Assembly (NCBI GenBank): GCA_007922195.1
Contig: ML681992.1
Location: forward strand, 42,930,661 to 42,994,660
Source: Podocnemis expansa
Taxonomy: Eukaryota; Chordata; Testudines; Podocnemididae
DNA: 64,000 nt
Reading direction: 5' to 3'
Below, piece after piece: positions 1-11,050 of this stretch (positions are counted from its first letter, which is position 1; each line of letters begins with the position of its first letter). Below the pieces are notes generated by a model that saw nothing but the letters and a program-made list of their open reading frames with translations, did not search any database and was not told the DNA's origin. The position numbers and the translations under genes were made by a program.

Positions 1-253
1 TGGGAAGCCTGAAGTCAAATTACCTTCTATAATGGGAAAAGAACCCATATCTCAATTAAGTCCTGCTTTCACAGAATTTATCTTGCATATTAATTAAAGT
101 TCAGCTGTTTCTCTTTGAAGTCTTGATGTCCCAGCCACATCTCTGATGATGATCATTAACAAATCATTTATCGAGTGATTAGAAAGATGGAAGTGGTCAG
201 CATTTGTGATTTCTGATGTCAGCTCTATGTTCATTTATTCTTTTGCGCAGGGA

Positions 254-1066
254 TCATCTTGTTTGTCCAATGTATAAGGTGTTGTGACATTTCTGGCACA
301 TGACAGCATAGATCACATTAGTAGATGAGCAGGTAAATGAGCCTTTGACAGAGTAGCAGGCTTGATTAGGACCTAGGATGGTATCTATTGTGCAGATATG
401 TGGGCACACTTGGCAGCGTGGTTTGCTGCAGGGGTGTGTGCCTGCTTTAAGGTTTCTGTTGTTAGATCTGTAGTTGCTGGTGAGTATCTGTTTAAGATTG
501 GGCGGCCGTCTGTAGGCAAGGAGAGGTCTGTCTCCCAAAGCTTGAGAGAGTGAGGGATCATCTTTTAGAATAGGCTCTAGGTCCGTAATGATCTGTTGCA
601 GAGGTCTGACTTGAGGGTTGTATGTGGTGACTAGTGGTGTTCTGTTGTTTTCTTTCCTGAGCCTCTCCTGTAGTAGACGACTTTGGGGAACCCATCTAGC
701 TCCATCAGTTTGTTTTCTTACTTCTCCAGGTGGGTACTGTAGTTTCAAGAATGCTTGATAGAGATCCTCAAGATGTCTGTCTCTGTTGGAAGGATCAGAG
801 CAGATGTGGTTATATCTTAGGTCTTGGCTGTAGACAATGGATCGCTTGGTGTGTTTAGGATGGAAGCTTGAGGGATGTAGGTAACTATACCGATCAGTAG
901 GTTTTCACTACAGGGTGGTGGTGATGTGTCTATCCCTGATTTGTACTGTAGTGTCAAGAAAGTGGATCTCCTGTGTGGAGTGTTCCAGGCTCAGTTTGTT
1001 GGTGGAGTGGAAATAGTTGAAATCTCTGTGAAAATCTTCAAGAGCATCCCTGCCATGCATCCAGGT
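254..1066 (-). pseudogene. PLE reverse transcriptase C-terminus and GIY-YIG endonuclease, part 2
   Basis: The frame resumes after the CR1 with TWMHGRDALEDFHRDFNYF, the segment that directly follows YIDDIFI in PLE reverse transcriptases. FLDTTVQIRD follows, then a stop near 906, then the linker. The C-terminal part has a cysteine cluster (CSKPRCQVCPHIC) and NVIYAVMCQKC..TLYIGQT, the paired IY and YIG strands of a GIY-YIG nuclease with embedded cysteines. The next in-frame codons are a TGA at 254-256 and then SLRKRINEH, which looks like the following catalytic helix. GIY-YIG nucleases nick target DNA. The gene is broken by at least two stops here plus the CR1. Confidence 0.85.
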
Positions 1067-1069
1067 GAT

Positions 1070-1653
1070 AGAATCATAGAATCCTAGGGTTGGAAGGGAC
1101 CTCATAGGTCATCTAGTCCAACCCCCTGCCAGAAGCAGGACCACTCCCACTAAACCATCCCAGTCATTGTTTTGTCCAGCCGGGCCTTAAACACCTCCAA
1201 AGATGGAGACTCCACCACCTCCCTTGGCAGCTCATTCCAATGCTTCACCACTCGCCTAGTAAAAAAGTTCTTTCTAATATCCAGCCTCGACCTCCCTAAC
1301 TGCAACTAAAGACCATTGCTCCTTGTTCTGTCCTCTGTTACCACCGAGAACAGTCGAGCTCCATCTTCCTTAGAGCATCCCTTCAAGTAGTTGAAGGTTG
1401 CTATCAAATCCCCCCGCAATCTTCTCTTCTGCAGACTAAATAAGCCTAATGCTTTCAGTCTATCCTCATAGGGCTTGTGCTCCAGCCCTTTAATCATTTT
1501 GGTTGCCCTCCTCTGAACTCTCTCTAGCATGTCCCTGTCCTTTTTGTAGTGGGGAGCCCAAAACTGAACACAGTATTCTAGATGTGGCCTCACCAGTGCA
1601 GAATAGAGGGGAATGATCACATCCCTTGATCTGCTGGTAATACTTCTTTTGAT
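1070..1653 (-). mobile_element. CR1 3' fragment inserted in the PLE
   Basis: The minus strand encodes the last part of CR1 ORF2 ([20 protein letters not shown] onward) and ends in the 3' UTR with the ATTCTATG-type tail at 1070-1085. It nearly matches the large CR1 at 57736-62558, so it belongs to the same young subfamily. It is 5'-truncated. GAT at 1067-1069 recurs at 1651-1653, either as a 3-bp duplication or as microhomology used at the 5' joint. The host PLE frame is otherwise uninterrupted across the site. Confidence 0.92.
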
Positions 1654-2970
1654 GAAGATGTCATCAATGTAGCGTAGGTAAAGAAGAGGTGTTTTGGGAT
1701 GAGACTTAAGGAAACGTTGTTTGAAGTCGCCCATAAAGATGTTGGCATATTGTGGGGCCATGCAGGTGCCCATAGCAGTGCCACTGATTTGGAGATATAA
1801 ATGATCTTCAAATCTGAAGTGGTTGTGGGTGAGCACAAAGTCACACAGTTCAGTCACAAGCTGTGCTGTGGAATCATCTGGGATGGTTCTTCTAAAAGCT
1901 TGTAATCCATCCTTGTGTGGGATGTTGGTGTAAAGAGCTTCTACATCCATAGTGGCCAGAATGACGTTTTCTGGAAGCTCACCAGTGGATTGTATTTTCC
2001 TCAGGAAGTCCATGGTATCTTGAAGATGGCTAGGGATGTTGATAACATAGGGTCTGAGGAGGGAGTCCACATAGCCAGATAGGCCAGCAGTAAGAGTGCC
2101 AATGCCTGAGATGATGGGGCGTCCAGGGTTTCCTTTTTTATGGATTTTAGGTAGTAGATAGAACATCCCTGGCCATGGTTCTGGTGGTGTTTCTGTCCTT
2201 GTATGTTCCTGTGCTGTCTTAGGGAGTTTTTTGAGTAGGCATCATAATTCCTTTTGGTATTCCTCAGTGGGGTCAGAGGAAAGTGGTCTGTAGAATGTTG
2301 TGGTGGAGAGTTGTTTACAAGCCACCCGATCATAATCCAATTTATTCATGATGACAACTGCACCTCCTTTGTCAGCCTCCTTAATGATAATGTCAGAGTT
2401 GTTTCTGAGGCTGTGGATGTCATAGCATTCTGTAGGGCTGAGGTTACGATGTAAAGGATGTTGTTTGTCCATGATTTCAGCCTTGTCACAGTGGTGAAAG
2501 CAATCAATGTAGAAGTCTAGTCTCTTGTTTCGACCCTCTGGAGGAGTCCACAAAGAATATTTCTTCTTATAGTGTTTGGAGGAAGGTATCTGTGTGTCAG
2601 TGCATTGATCTGTGGTGTTATGGAAATATTCTTTGAGTCTTGGATGGCAAAAGTAGGCCTCTAGGTCACCATAGAATTTTATCTTATGTGTGGCAGTTGT
2701 GGGGCAGAAGGAAAGTCCCCAAGATAGCACAGATTCCTCTGCTGGAGTAAGTGTGTAGTTTGAGAGATTAACAATGTTGCTGGCTGGGTTGAAGGTGTCA
2801 CTCTTGTTTTCTGTAGTGGTGTCTAGTAGTTTAGACAGTTTGGTATCTTTTTTCTTCTGTAGAAAAGCAAAGTGTGTGTCATAGATGGATTTTCTCTTTG
2901 TTGTGAAGTTCAGCCATATAGAAGAATGCATTGTAGCACTGTAGAATGAGACACATTTTAAATAATTCAC
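1654..2970 (-). pseudogene. PLE N-terminal region and reverse transcriptase, part 1
   Basis: This frame begins with a conserved-looking N-terminal block (LTPAEESVLSWGLSFCP, then IIKEADKGGAVVIM) and runs into the RT core. Visible RT blocks are [31 protein letters not shown] (motif A, catalytic Asp), [18 protein letters not shown] (motif B) and [10 protein letters not shown] (motif C, two catalytic Asp). One TGA at 2242-2244 breaks the frame between the N-terminal region and the RT; both sides are in the same frame. The coding sequence stops at the CR1 junction right after motif C. The protein would prime reverse transcription at an endonuclease nick. RT core residues are intact here, so decay is moderate. 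Confidence 0.85.
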
Positions 2971-3169
2971 ATTTTAGTCTTTAGAATGACTAGGAAACAT
3001 GCACAACTACTTGGATCTGTAATGAAGGAGACACTGTCTCCATCCAGGACAGTAGTATTGTTATTAGCATGCAATCAGCAAAATGGGATGAGTCATTCAC
3101 CTCCAATGCATAAGCAAAAAAATAATTCACTATGTTTACCTACTGAAATATGTAGCTACCCATGTTGAT

Positions 3170-3325
3170 TCCATTACTCTCCAACCCTCCGGTACCCTTC
3201 CACAACCTTCTGCCTCCCTCACCTCCCAGGACCCTTCACCAGTGGCTGACCCACCCACCCACTGGCTTCTCAGCCTCCTTCCCTGACACATCCACTGACT
3301 CCCTCACCCACTGATTTTGTGAACC
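3170..3325. repeat. C/T-rich minisatellite, left half
   Basis: Imperfect tandem copies of a motif like CCTTCCCTGACCCACCCACTGGCTCC, degenerate, period roughly 45-55 bases. The same motif resumes at 5975-6300 on the far side of a CR1. The two blocks were therefore one array, split by the insertion. Confidence 0.7.
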
Positions 3326-3584
3326 CCCCAGGATGTGAATGTGTGGAAGACTATGGGACTGGATGAACTGCATCCAAAGGTGCTGAGAGAGTTGGTTGAT
3401 GAGGTAGCAGAACAATTGGCCATTATCTTTTAAAACTTGTGGCGAATGGAGGAGGTGTCGGAGGACTGGAAAAAAAGCAAACATAGTACCTATCGTCAAG
3501 AAAGGGAAAAAGGAGGATCCGGGGAATTACAGAGCTGTCAGCTTCACCTCAATCCTGGGAAAAATCATGGAGCAGGTTCTCAAA

Positions 3585-4220
3585 GGGTGTGTTCACACAG
3601 GTTTCTTATTTCAAAACAACAGAGGTTGGTTCAAAATAAGAAATGCCATATTCACACGACATACGGCCATTTCGAAACAAGGAAACCCCTTGTTTTGAAA
3701 TGGGAGCCGTTCTTTTGAAAGGGCTTAAACCTACTTCCCTTTTGAAACAAGGTTGTTTCGAAACCAGTGGTTTCGAAACAAGGTTGTTTTGAAACCAGTG
3801 GTTTCGAAACAACCCTGTGTGAACATGTTGTTTAGGAAGAAAGTGTTCCGAAACAACATTTGACCCTTCTTCCCAGGGTGCTAAGCACCCTGGGAGGAAG
3901 GGCTGCCACCTCAGCACCCTGGCCAGGGAACCCTTAGCACCCTGGCCAGGGTGCTGAGGGGTGTCCCCTGGCTGGCAGAGGAGGACTGCAGGCACCCGCG
4001 GGGTGAAGCGCCTCTGGGTGCTTCACCCCATGGGTGCCTGCAGGCCCCTCCCCCAGCGAAACAGCATGTCCACATTGTGGACATGCTATTTTGCTCCCTT
4101 ATTTTGAAAACACTTTTTTTGTGTTTCGAAATAAGGTGTTTCGAAATAACCCTTTATTTCAAAACGTCTTGTTCCGAAATGTCTTGTTTCAAAACAAGCA
4201 CTGTGTGTGTGAACATAGCC
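3585..4220. mobile_element. Palindromic MITE, TTTCGAAA-word type (copy 1)
   Basis: Inverted ends GGGTGTGTTCACACAGG and TGTGTGAACATAGCC, flanked by a 3-bp duplication AAA (3582-3584 and 4221-4223). Removing the element and one AAA restores the CR1 text around it, which confirms both boundaries. The arms are built from TTGTTTCGAAACAA and TTATTTCGAAATAA variants. The centre (about 3865-4065) is GC-rich and holds the hairpin CCCAGGGTGC..GCACCCTGGG at 3871-3895. No coding capacity. Confidence 0.88.
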
Positions 4221-4357
4221 AAAGACTCCATCCTGAAACACTGGGTGGAAAATAGAATGATCAGGAACAATCAGCATGGATTCACCAAGGGTAAATCATG
4301 CCTTACCAACCTCACTGCCTTCCATGATGAGATGACTTGATTTGTGGATGTGGGAGG

Positions 4358-4804
4358 CAGGGGTGTCGCTGCTGTGGGGAGAGACCCGGGGCACAGGCCC
4401 AGGCCCTGCCCCTGGCCCACAGGCCCTGCTCCCTGGCAGGGGACAGGGCCGGAAGCCACTGCATGCTGCTGCGGGTGGCTGGGCCCCGCATCCCTGGCTG
4501 GGGACGGGGACAGAGCAGCCGCCACTGCTGTGGGCAGCTGAGCCCCAGATCCCTGGCTGGGGCCAGGGCCAGGGCCAGGACTGGCCTCCGAGGCCACAGG
4601 CAGCTGACCCCAGATCCCCAACTGGAGATGGGGCCAGGAGTGGCTTCTGCAGCCGAGCCCCGGATCCCCACCTTGGGACAGGGCTGCTGTGGCTGCAGGT
4701 GGCTGGGCCCCGGATCTCCTGCCCGATTGGGTCGGAGTCCGGGGGGCACTGGCACAGGGATTCGGGGCACATGCCCTGGGTGCTCAGAGCCAGCGATACC
4801 CCTG
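4358..4804 (+). mobile_element. GC-rich hAT-type non-autonomous element (copy 1)
   Basis: Ends CAGGGGTGTCGCTG and CAGCGATACCCCTG are 14-bp inverted repeats with one mismatch. The 8-base flanks GTGGGAGG and GCAGGAGG match at 6 of 8, as expected for an aged hAT target duplication inside CR1. The interior is very GC-rich and made of imperfect CCCTGGCTGGGGAC-type repeats. The many overlapping open frames on both strands are a composition artefact. Related copies lie at 19033-19394 and 50036-50383. Confidence 0.8.
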
Positions 4805-5974
4805 GCAGGAGGATCCATTGACAAGATATATTTCAACTTTAGCAAGGTTCTTTACGTGTTTCCCACTGCATTCTCGTTGACAAGTTAAGGAAGTATGGGT
4901 TGGATGTGTGGACTGTAAGGTGGATAGATAACTAGCTAGATCAGTGGTTTCAGTGAATAGGAATCAATGGCTCCATGTCTTGGTGGCAACCAGTAATGAG
5001 TGGTGTGCCCCAGGGGTGGTCCTGGGGCCAGTTCTGTTCAACATTTTCATTAATGATTTGGATGATGGGATAGATTGCACATGCAATGAGTTTGCAGATG
5101 ACATCAAGCAGAGGGAAACGGTAGACACAGTGGAGGACAGGAAGAGGGGTCAGGAAAACCTAGACAAATTGGAGTGGTGGTCCAACAGAAATCTCATGAG
5201 GTTCCACAAGGACAAGTGCAAAGTCCTGGACTTAGGATAGAAAAAAACCCACACACTGCTACAGGCTGGGGAGCAGCCAGCTAAGCAGCAGCACTGTAGA
5301 AAAGGACCTGGGGTTATGGTGGATGGGAAACTAGATATGAGTCAACAGTGTGCTCTTGTTACCAAAAACGCCAATGGCATATTGGTCTGCATCAGTAGAA
5401 GTGTTGCCAGCAGATCAAGGGATGTGATTATTCTCTCTATTCGGCACTGGTGAGGCCGCATCTGGAATACTGTGCCCAGTTTTGGGCACCCCACTACAAA
5501 AAGGGCGTGGAGAAATTACAAGGAGTCCAGCAGGGGGCAACAAAAATGATCAAGGAGCTAGAGCACAAGACTTATGAGGAGAGACTGAAGGAACTGGGCT
5601 TATTTAGCCTGCAGAAGAGAGGACAGAGGGGGGGATTTGATACCAACCTTCAGCTAGTTGAAAGGATTCTCCAAGGAAGAGGGAGCTAGGATGTTCTCAG
5701 TAGTAACAGAGGATAGAACAAGGAGCAATGGTTTCAAGTTGCAGCTGGGGAGGTCAAGGTTGGATATTAGGAAAAATTTTCTTACTAGGAGGATGTTGAG
5801 GCATTGGAATTGGTTCCCTAGGGAGATGGTGGAATCTCCATCTTTGGGGATATTTAAGGCTTGGTTAGACAAAACCCTGGCTGGGATGATTTAGTGAGAG
5901 TGGTCCTGCTTTTTCCCAGGGGGTTGGACTAGATGACCTCATGAGGTCCCTTCTAACCCTATGAGTCTATGATT

Positions 5975-6300
5975 CTGTGACCCTTCCCTGATGGCCAACC
6001 TACCCGCTCACTGGCTCCTTGGTTCCCTTCTCCAACCCGATGACTTCCCAAACTCCCAAGATCCTTCCCTGATCTGCCTACCAGCTCCTTGACCCCCTTT
6101 CCTGACTCACTGACTCCCATGCAGCCCTTCCCCGACCCACCCACCTGTTGGCTCCCCAGCCCCCTTCCTCAACTCTCCCACTGACTCTCTGGCCCCCAGG
6201 ACCCTTCTCCAACCCACCCTGTGACTCCCCAACTCCTGGCCCCTTCCCTACCCACTCCTGGCCTCCCCGAACCTCTTTCATCTACCTGGCTGGAGTTGCA
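5975..6300. repeat. C/T-rich minisatellite, right half
   Basis: Continuation of the array at 3170-3325: repeated CCTTCCC(C/T)GACCCACCCACC(T)GTTGGCTCCCCAGCCCC-like units of about 45-60 bases, strongly pyrimidine-biased on the plus strand. From 6301 to 6936 I see no gene or recognisable repeat. Confidence 0.7.
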
Positions 6301-6936
6301 GGGGCATCCTACAAGTAGCTCCCTGGGCCAGGCTGCTGCTGTCCTGAGCCACACATCTGATTATGCTCATGGTGGGAGATCTGAAAACTCCCCTGCCTGG
6401 CCACAGCTCCCTGTGTGCTGAATTTGGCCTGTGAGTTTGGAGAGCCCTCAAATAAGGGAAAAATCCTTAATATTTTTAAGGTATTTGAAAATTCCTCCTG
6501 GGTGGAGATTTAAAGACCAAAAAGGAGGATATGTCCAGGGAAACTGGACATATGTTAACCCTAGACAAAATTGCCCTGTTTTGCTGACAAAATACCACCA
6601 AAACAAGTGGCATAGGTCTTCTGTTGGCAAAGTTAACCTGGTAGAGTGTCAGTGCAGACACTTTTCCTCCTTGTACAAGGGGAGCTGTCATACTTGTCAA
6701 TTTCACAATTCCTGGGTCCCCAGCAAGGGTCGGGGGGGCAGCAGGTTGCCTGTGGGTTACTTGCAGGAGATGAGAGATGGACCTCTCAGCTCTCCCACAC
6801 TGCCACTTTTGTCAGTGGAAATGGTACAAGTAAGGACACACACCACCAAAAAAAAGGATGGCTGTGTGGATGCTTGCCACCACTATAATTATAGCTGTTA
6901 CTATCTGTCCACAAAACTTTTGTGGGAGAACTCTAT

Positions 6937-7515
6937 AGTAGAGTTCACACAGCCCTCTTATTTCGAAACAACAGGGGTTGTTTCAAAATAAGATTTAGGC
7001 TGTTCACATGACGCATGGTTGTTTCGAAACAACGGAAGCCGTTGTTTTGAAACAACAACGTTATTTCGAAACAGTCCGTGGGCGAAACAACGTTGTTTCG
7101 CCACGGTTATTTCGAAACAAGGCCATGGGAACGTGTTGTTTCGGAACAAGATGTTCCGAAACAACAGTTCACGGCGTGCCCCCTCAGCACCCTGGCCAGT
7201 GCCTGCACAGCGGAGCTGCAGGCACCGCGGAGTTCAGCGCTGCCCAGCACTGAACCCCGCCAGTGCCTGCAGCCCGGGTGTGCAGGCACCAGCGGGGAGC
7301 AGCGCTGGGCAGCGCTGAACCCCGCCGGTGCCTGCAGCCCCCTTTGGAAGTGAAATAGCACGTTCACAGTATGAACCTGCTATTTCGTTTCCCGCCTTAT
7401 TTCGAATTAACATTTTTTTAATTCAAAATAAGTTGTTTCGATATAAGCGTTATTTTGATATACGGTTGTTGCGAAACAACCATATCGAAATAACTGGCTG
7501 TGTGAGAACACAGCC
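6937..7515. mobile_element. Palindromic MITE, TTTCGAAA-word type (copy 2)
   Basis: Left end AGTAGAGTTCACACAGCC is a mutated form of GGCTGTGTTCACACAGCC. The right end GTGAGAACACAGCC is followed by TTA. The arms carry many TTGTTTCGAAACAA words with CpGs still present. The GC-rich centre includes a CAGCACCCTGGCCAG segment like the other copies, plus two CAGTGCCTGCAG-type repeats at 7195-7340. The left target base triplet no longer matches. Confidence 0.8.
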
Positions 7516-10500
7516 TTAGTGAGTTAAATGTGTGTGATAGGGCAAACTATGCCTTTGTGTCCCTCTAGTGGACACCCCCAGACCTACAACATCCCAGAAA
7601 AGAGCAGTGATAGTGGATGTTCCAAGCTTGCCTATAGGCAGCCAATCAAGTCCCAGCAGGTTCAGATAAAACGAGCTGCAATACCTGAGCAGTTAAGTTA
7701 TTGGCCAGAACCAGAGGAGCAAGGAAGGGTGTTTGTTGCTGGTCATAGGAGTTTAGGAACCAGAAGACAGGTTCTGGTGGTACTTGCATTCAACAAGTAG
7801 TAAGAGAATTTGGGAACTTCAGCCCTGAGGTAATAGTGAAGAGAAGGTGCTACCTGGCAAAAGGCCCAGAGACTATCAGTAATAACTGAAGAAATTGTTA
7901 TGTCGATGTTGAGGGACTGTTACCTGGACTGTGGTGCACAGTAAAGGGCAGGCTGCACCTCTTCACCCCCCCTACTACCAAAAGGTATGAGTTCAGTTGG
8001 AAGCCCATGTGAATGGCAAGGCCCACAGACAGGGTTGAAGACACTGATGAGAGAAGACATTATTTTGAACTCTTTGCTGCCCTCAAAGGGGTTCGTCCAT
8101 TTTAAACTATTACTTGACTGGAGGGCTGAGGCACTGAAGACCCACCTAATGAGGTCAACATGGCTGCCTAGCACAGGAGATCTTGCAGCATCTCACCCAG
8201 CTAACAGGAGGTATTCTTGAGAGATGAGTGTCCTCCTCTCAATGTGTTAACTACCTATACTAAACAATTTGTTCAACCTTGAATTTAGCTACGATACATA
8301 GAAGACCTCTAAGTAGACTGAAACCTTGTCTCTTTTGAAACAGAAGTTGGCCCAATAAAAATATTCTATCAGTTGCCTTGTGTCTTTATTGTTTGGATAA
8401 CCAGTTCAATAAAATTTCCATTTTAAAATGGTCCAAACCCAAGCCTGATGTAAAGGAAAGGTACTTTTCCGGCCAGAAAATTCAGTATAAAACTCTTATA
8501 AACTATGATCTCAAATTCTGTGGAAAATGAAGTATCTGGCAAGGAGGTGGAAATGAGCTTTCAAAGGTAAAGAGAAAGAATGCATTGTACTGAAATAAGT
8601 GGACTGGAGGTGGCATGATCCAATTTTCAGACTTATTTGACAATGTCTTTTATGAAATTCAAGAAACTAAGCATAAGCTTAAATGACAGTGTGCACTCGC
8701 AACATTTTAATTATAAAGGGCCAGTTTTCCTGAATTTGAATATAACTCCGTTGAAAAAACCTCAGGCAACAAAGACATCAAATTTCATAGATATGTAACT
8801 TTTTATTAAAAGACACTTCTAAGATACCAAGTTGCATACAAATTGTATGGGGAAAGGACTTAATTTCTCAGTATATGAATAAAAATTAGGACAAAAATTC
8901 AGAATAATGCAAAAAAAAAAAAGAATATGTCATAAAGGGAAGTGGAATGCATAATTCCCCATAGGTTCTATTGGCCCCCTGTCTCTGTGCACAAAAAAGA
9001 GCACTAAGTGTTAGAACTCTTTAGTTCTTGTCCAAGACCACAAACAAACACTCCGAGGGTACTCAAAGGTGAAATTGTTTTGGCATCAACAATAATTTTA
9101 AAATAATTGGTAAGAAACTATGATTGGAAGCTTCTGCTTTTGTTGTGTCTGGTGTTTTTGTAATTGAAAGAATCCCTCAAGCATAACTAGAATGGATCTC
9201 TCCTGTCCTAGTGATTGCTCAAAGGGTAATTCTGAGGCACAGGAAGGTCAAGGCAGATTTAGCTATAAAATAATTTTGAAAGACCTTGCAACAGAAGCTT
9301 TATATGCTAAGATTTTTGAAGAATCTAAATTAACCAAATAATTTGAATGGAATATGATGATTCTTATTTCCAAACTTCATACGGAAGTAGTTTTACATAG
9401 TGAGAAACTAATGATCTTAGTGTTAAATGTGGCATTTAAACTCTGAGGCCTTAGTCCAAGAAAGCATTTAATATTATTCCTAAATTTAAGCACATGCTAA
9501 CAATTTTCCTAAATAAGGATGCTTTCCTGAATGGAGGCCTCAAAGAACAAGTGTAAATAAAATGGTATATGGATTAGTCATATCCAGAAGTTGGGGATTC
9601 ATTCTTATTTCTACAACTGAATAATTGTGGACAATATTTGTATGGACTCAGAACATTAATTTATATCTTATGCAGTTTCTTACTGCTAAAGGTGGGGAGC
9701 ACCATTTTCATGACCTTAAATCTGTGACTATAAATTTTGTTTTTGAGATACAGCAATAATTAAAATAAACAAAATCTGGACCCAGTTAATTCCCACTAGC
9801 AATGATGGCCACCTTTGAGTGGTGGCTACTCCACACTAAAGTGCAAGGAAGGGAGTTTACAAAGAGTGGAAGAGCCAAAAATAAATACAGCAAGAGCTAG
9901 AACTACATTACTATGAGACATCCTTTAAGCACTGGCTCAAATCCTCAAAAGTATTTTACTGCCTTACTCTCATGAGGATCATAATTCCAGATTACGATGG
10001 TGCTCTCCCTACCCATTACTCACTCTCTCGCTCCCTTTCTCTTTCCCTTCTCACCCCCCCCCCCCTTTACCAATTTAAACTTCTCACTAGTGGAAGTTGT
10101 CTTGGGATGTGCTGAATCCTCATCCTGGGCATATATCATTGTTAACCACCCACATCAACTTTCCTATTGGGGATCCTGGGCAGAATGTCTTCCAGAATTT
10201 GGACTGCTACCTTCTCTGCACCTATGGTTATAGTGGTAGGAGTGGACATAAACCAGGACTGAACCAAGTCCGTTGCTCCCATCTGACTGAGTTTACAAAT
10301 GAATGTCATATATTGGTAAGTAATAACATTCTTTAAATCATGTTCCCAGTTTCTCCTTTTTTCCCCAGTGCTGTCAGTAAACCTGACAATCTGGGTAATG
10401 CTCAATGGAAGATAATGACACAGCATTTCTAACTTGGAGTTCTGAACATTGCCCAATTTTATTTCTGATGCTTGTAGCAGGTCTAAAGCTCAGGCAATTC

Positions 10501-10862
10501 AGCTGCATTTTAAAAGAAATGGAACAAGAAAGGGTTTAGTTTTTAATGCAAGCCTGATTCTATCGAACAAATCACAGTAGAAGGTACTGGAATTTGTTGG
10601 CAAGACACTTGTTTGCTGGAGCTTAATCTCTGATTAACAGCTCACTTTGGCTCTACTTGGCATTCAGAGGGGGTCATTCTGCTGAGGTAACAAGTGCATT
10701 TAAATTTTAAATGTTTTTCATTCTTTTCAGAGCAAAGAACGTCCCATGTGCCAAACGTATTTCAGTCTAATAGAAATAGCATTGCATTCACCATTTAACT
10801 CAGAACACTTTCTATTTGTCTGTTTAAAGTGATTTTTGAGGTCCTATCTACACTAGCACTTA
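7516..10862. other. No gene or clear repeat seen
   Basis: AT-moderate sequence without a supported coding frame. The only simple feature is a 12-base C run at 10054-10065. Part of 7520-8200 has the look of an old dispersed repeat, but I cannot place it in a family. Confidence 0.4.
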
Positions 10863-11050
10863 GGCCATGTCTACACTAGAAAATTGGTCTGCAATAAGTC
10901 TTTGTGCTATAATAAAAGTGTTGTATTTATAGCACAATTGCACATTCATACTGAGCTCCTTATAACACAAAGGAGTGTCCACACTGTTCTTTGTACTTCT
11001 GCAAGAAAGAGCATTGAATTGTGGGCACCCATCCAACCATGCCATTCATC
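10863..11050. mobile_element. Left end of a Harbinger-type element, right end not found
   Basis: TTA followed by GGCCATGTCTACACTAG resembles the left inverted end of the other elements in the window. TATCTACACTAG sits just upstream at 10849-10860 and may be a second, older end. I did not find the matching right end, so the end coordinate is arbitrary. Nothing further is supported from here to 13410. Confidence 0.4.

Larger units (their letters stand above)
1..2975 (-). mobile_element. Penelope-like retroelement (PLE), decayed, split by CR1
   Basis: Minus-strand reading gives, in order, a PLE-type N-terminal region, a reverse transcriptase with a YIDD box, a linker and a GIY-YIG endonuclease domain with cysteine motifs. 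That order is characteristic of endonuclease-bearing Penelope-like elements. The 3' part runs off the left edge: at 1-253 the frame can be followed in pieces only. The element is interrupted at 1070-1653 by a CR1 tail. In-frame stops (TGA at 2242-2244, a TAG near 906, TGA at 254-256) show it is dead. The N-terminal frame starts near 2970, and I see no terminal repeat before 3170. Confidence 0.88.
3326..5974 (+). mobile_element. 5'-truncated CR1 with two nested insertions
   Basis: Plus-strand CR1 starting within the ORF2 region just before the RT ([18 protein letters not shown] text in shifted frames). It then shows [32 protein letters not shown] text, [38 protein letters not shown], and the 3' UTR with an ATTCTATG-type tail ending near 5974. 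It has frameshifts and stops. A MITE (3585-4220) sits exactly inside the codons for MEQVLK/DSILK, and a hAT-type element (4358-4804) inside the segment before the FSKAFDTV box. The flanks TTTTGTGAACCC and TTCTGTGACCC may be a short target duplication. Confidence 0.9.

Noticed and set aside
1306..2166. A genuine fusion gene of two reverse transcriptases
   Set aside because: The frame is a by-product of a CR1 insertion into a Penelope-like element; it lacks an N-terminus and an end shared with any family.
3585..4220. CRISPR-like array, because of regularly recurring palindromes
   Set aside because: The palindromes have no unique spacers of constant length, and the block has transposon ends with a target duplication.
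4296..4888. Long overlapping frames on both strands (up to 183 codons)
   Set aside because: They lie in a GC-rich hAT-type element. Frames open on both strands and low-complexity translations are a composition effect.
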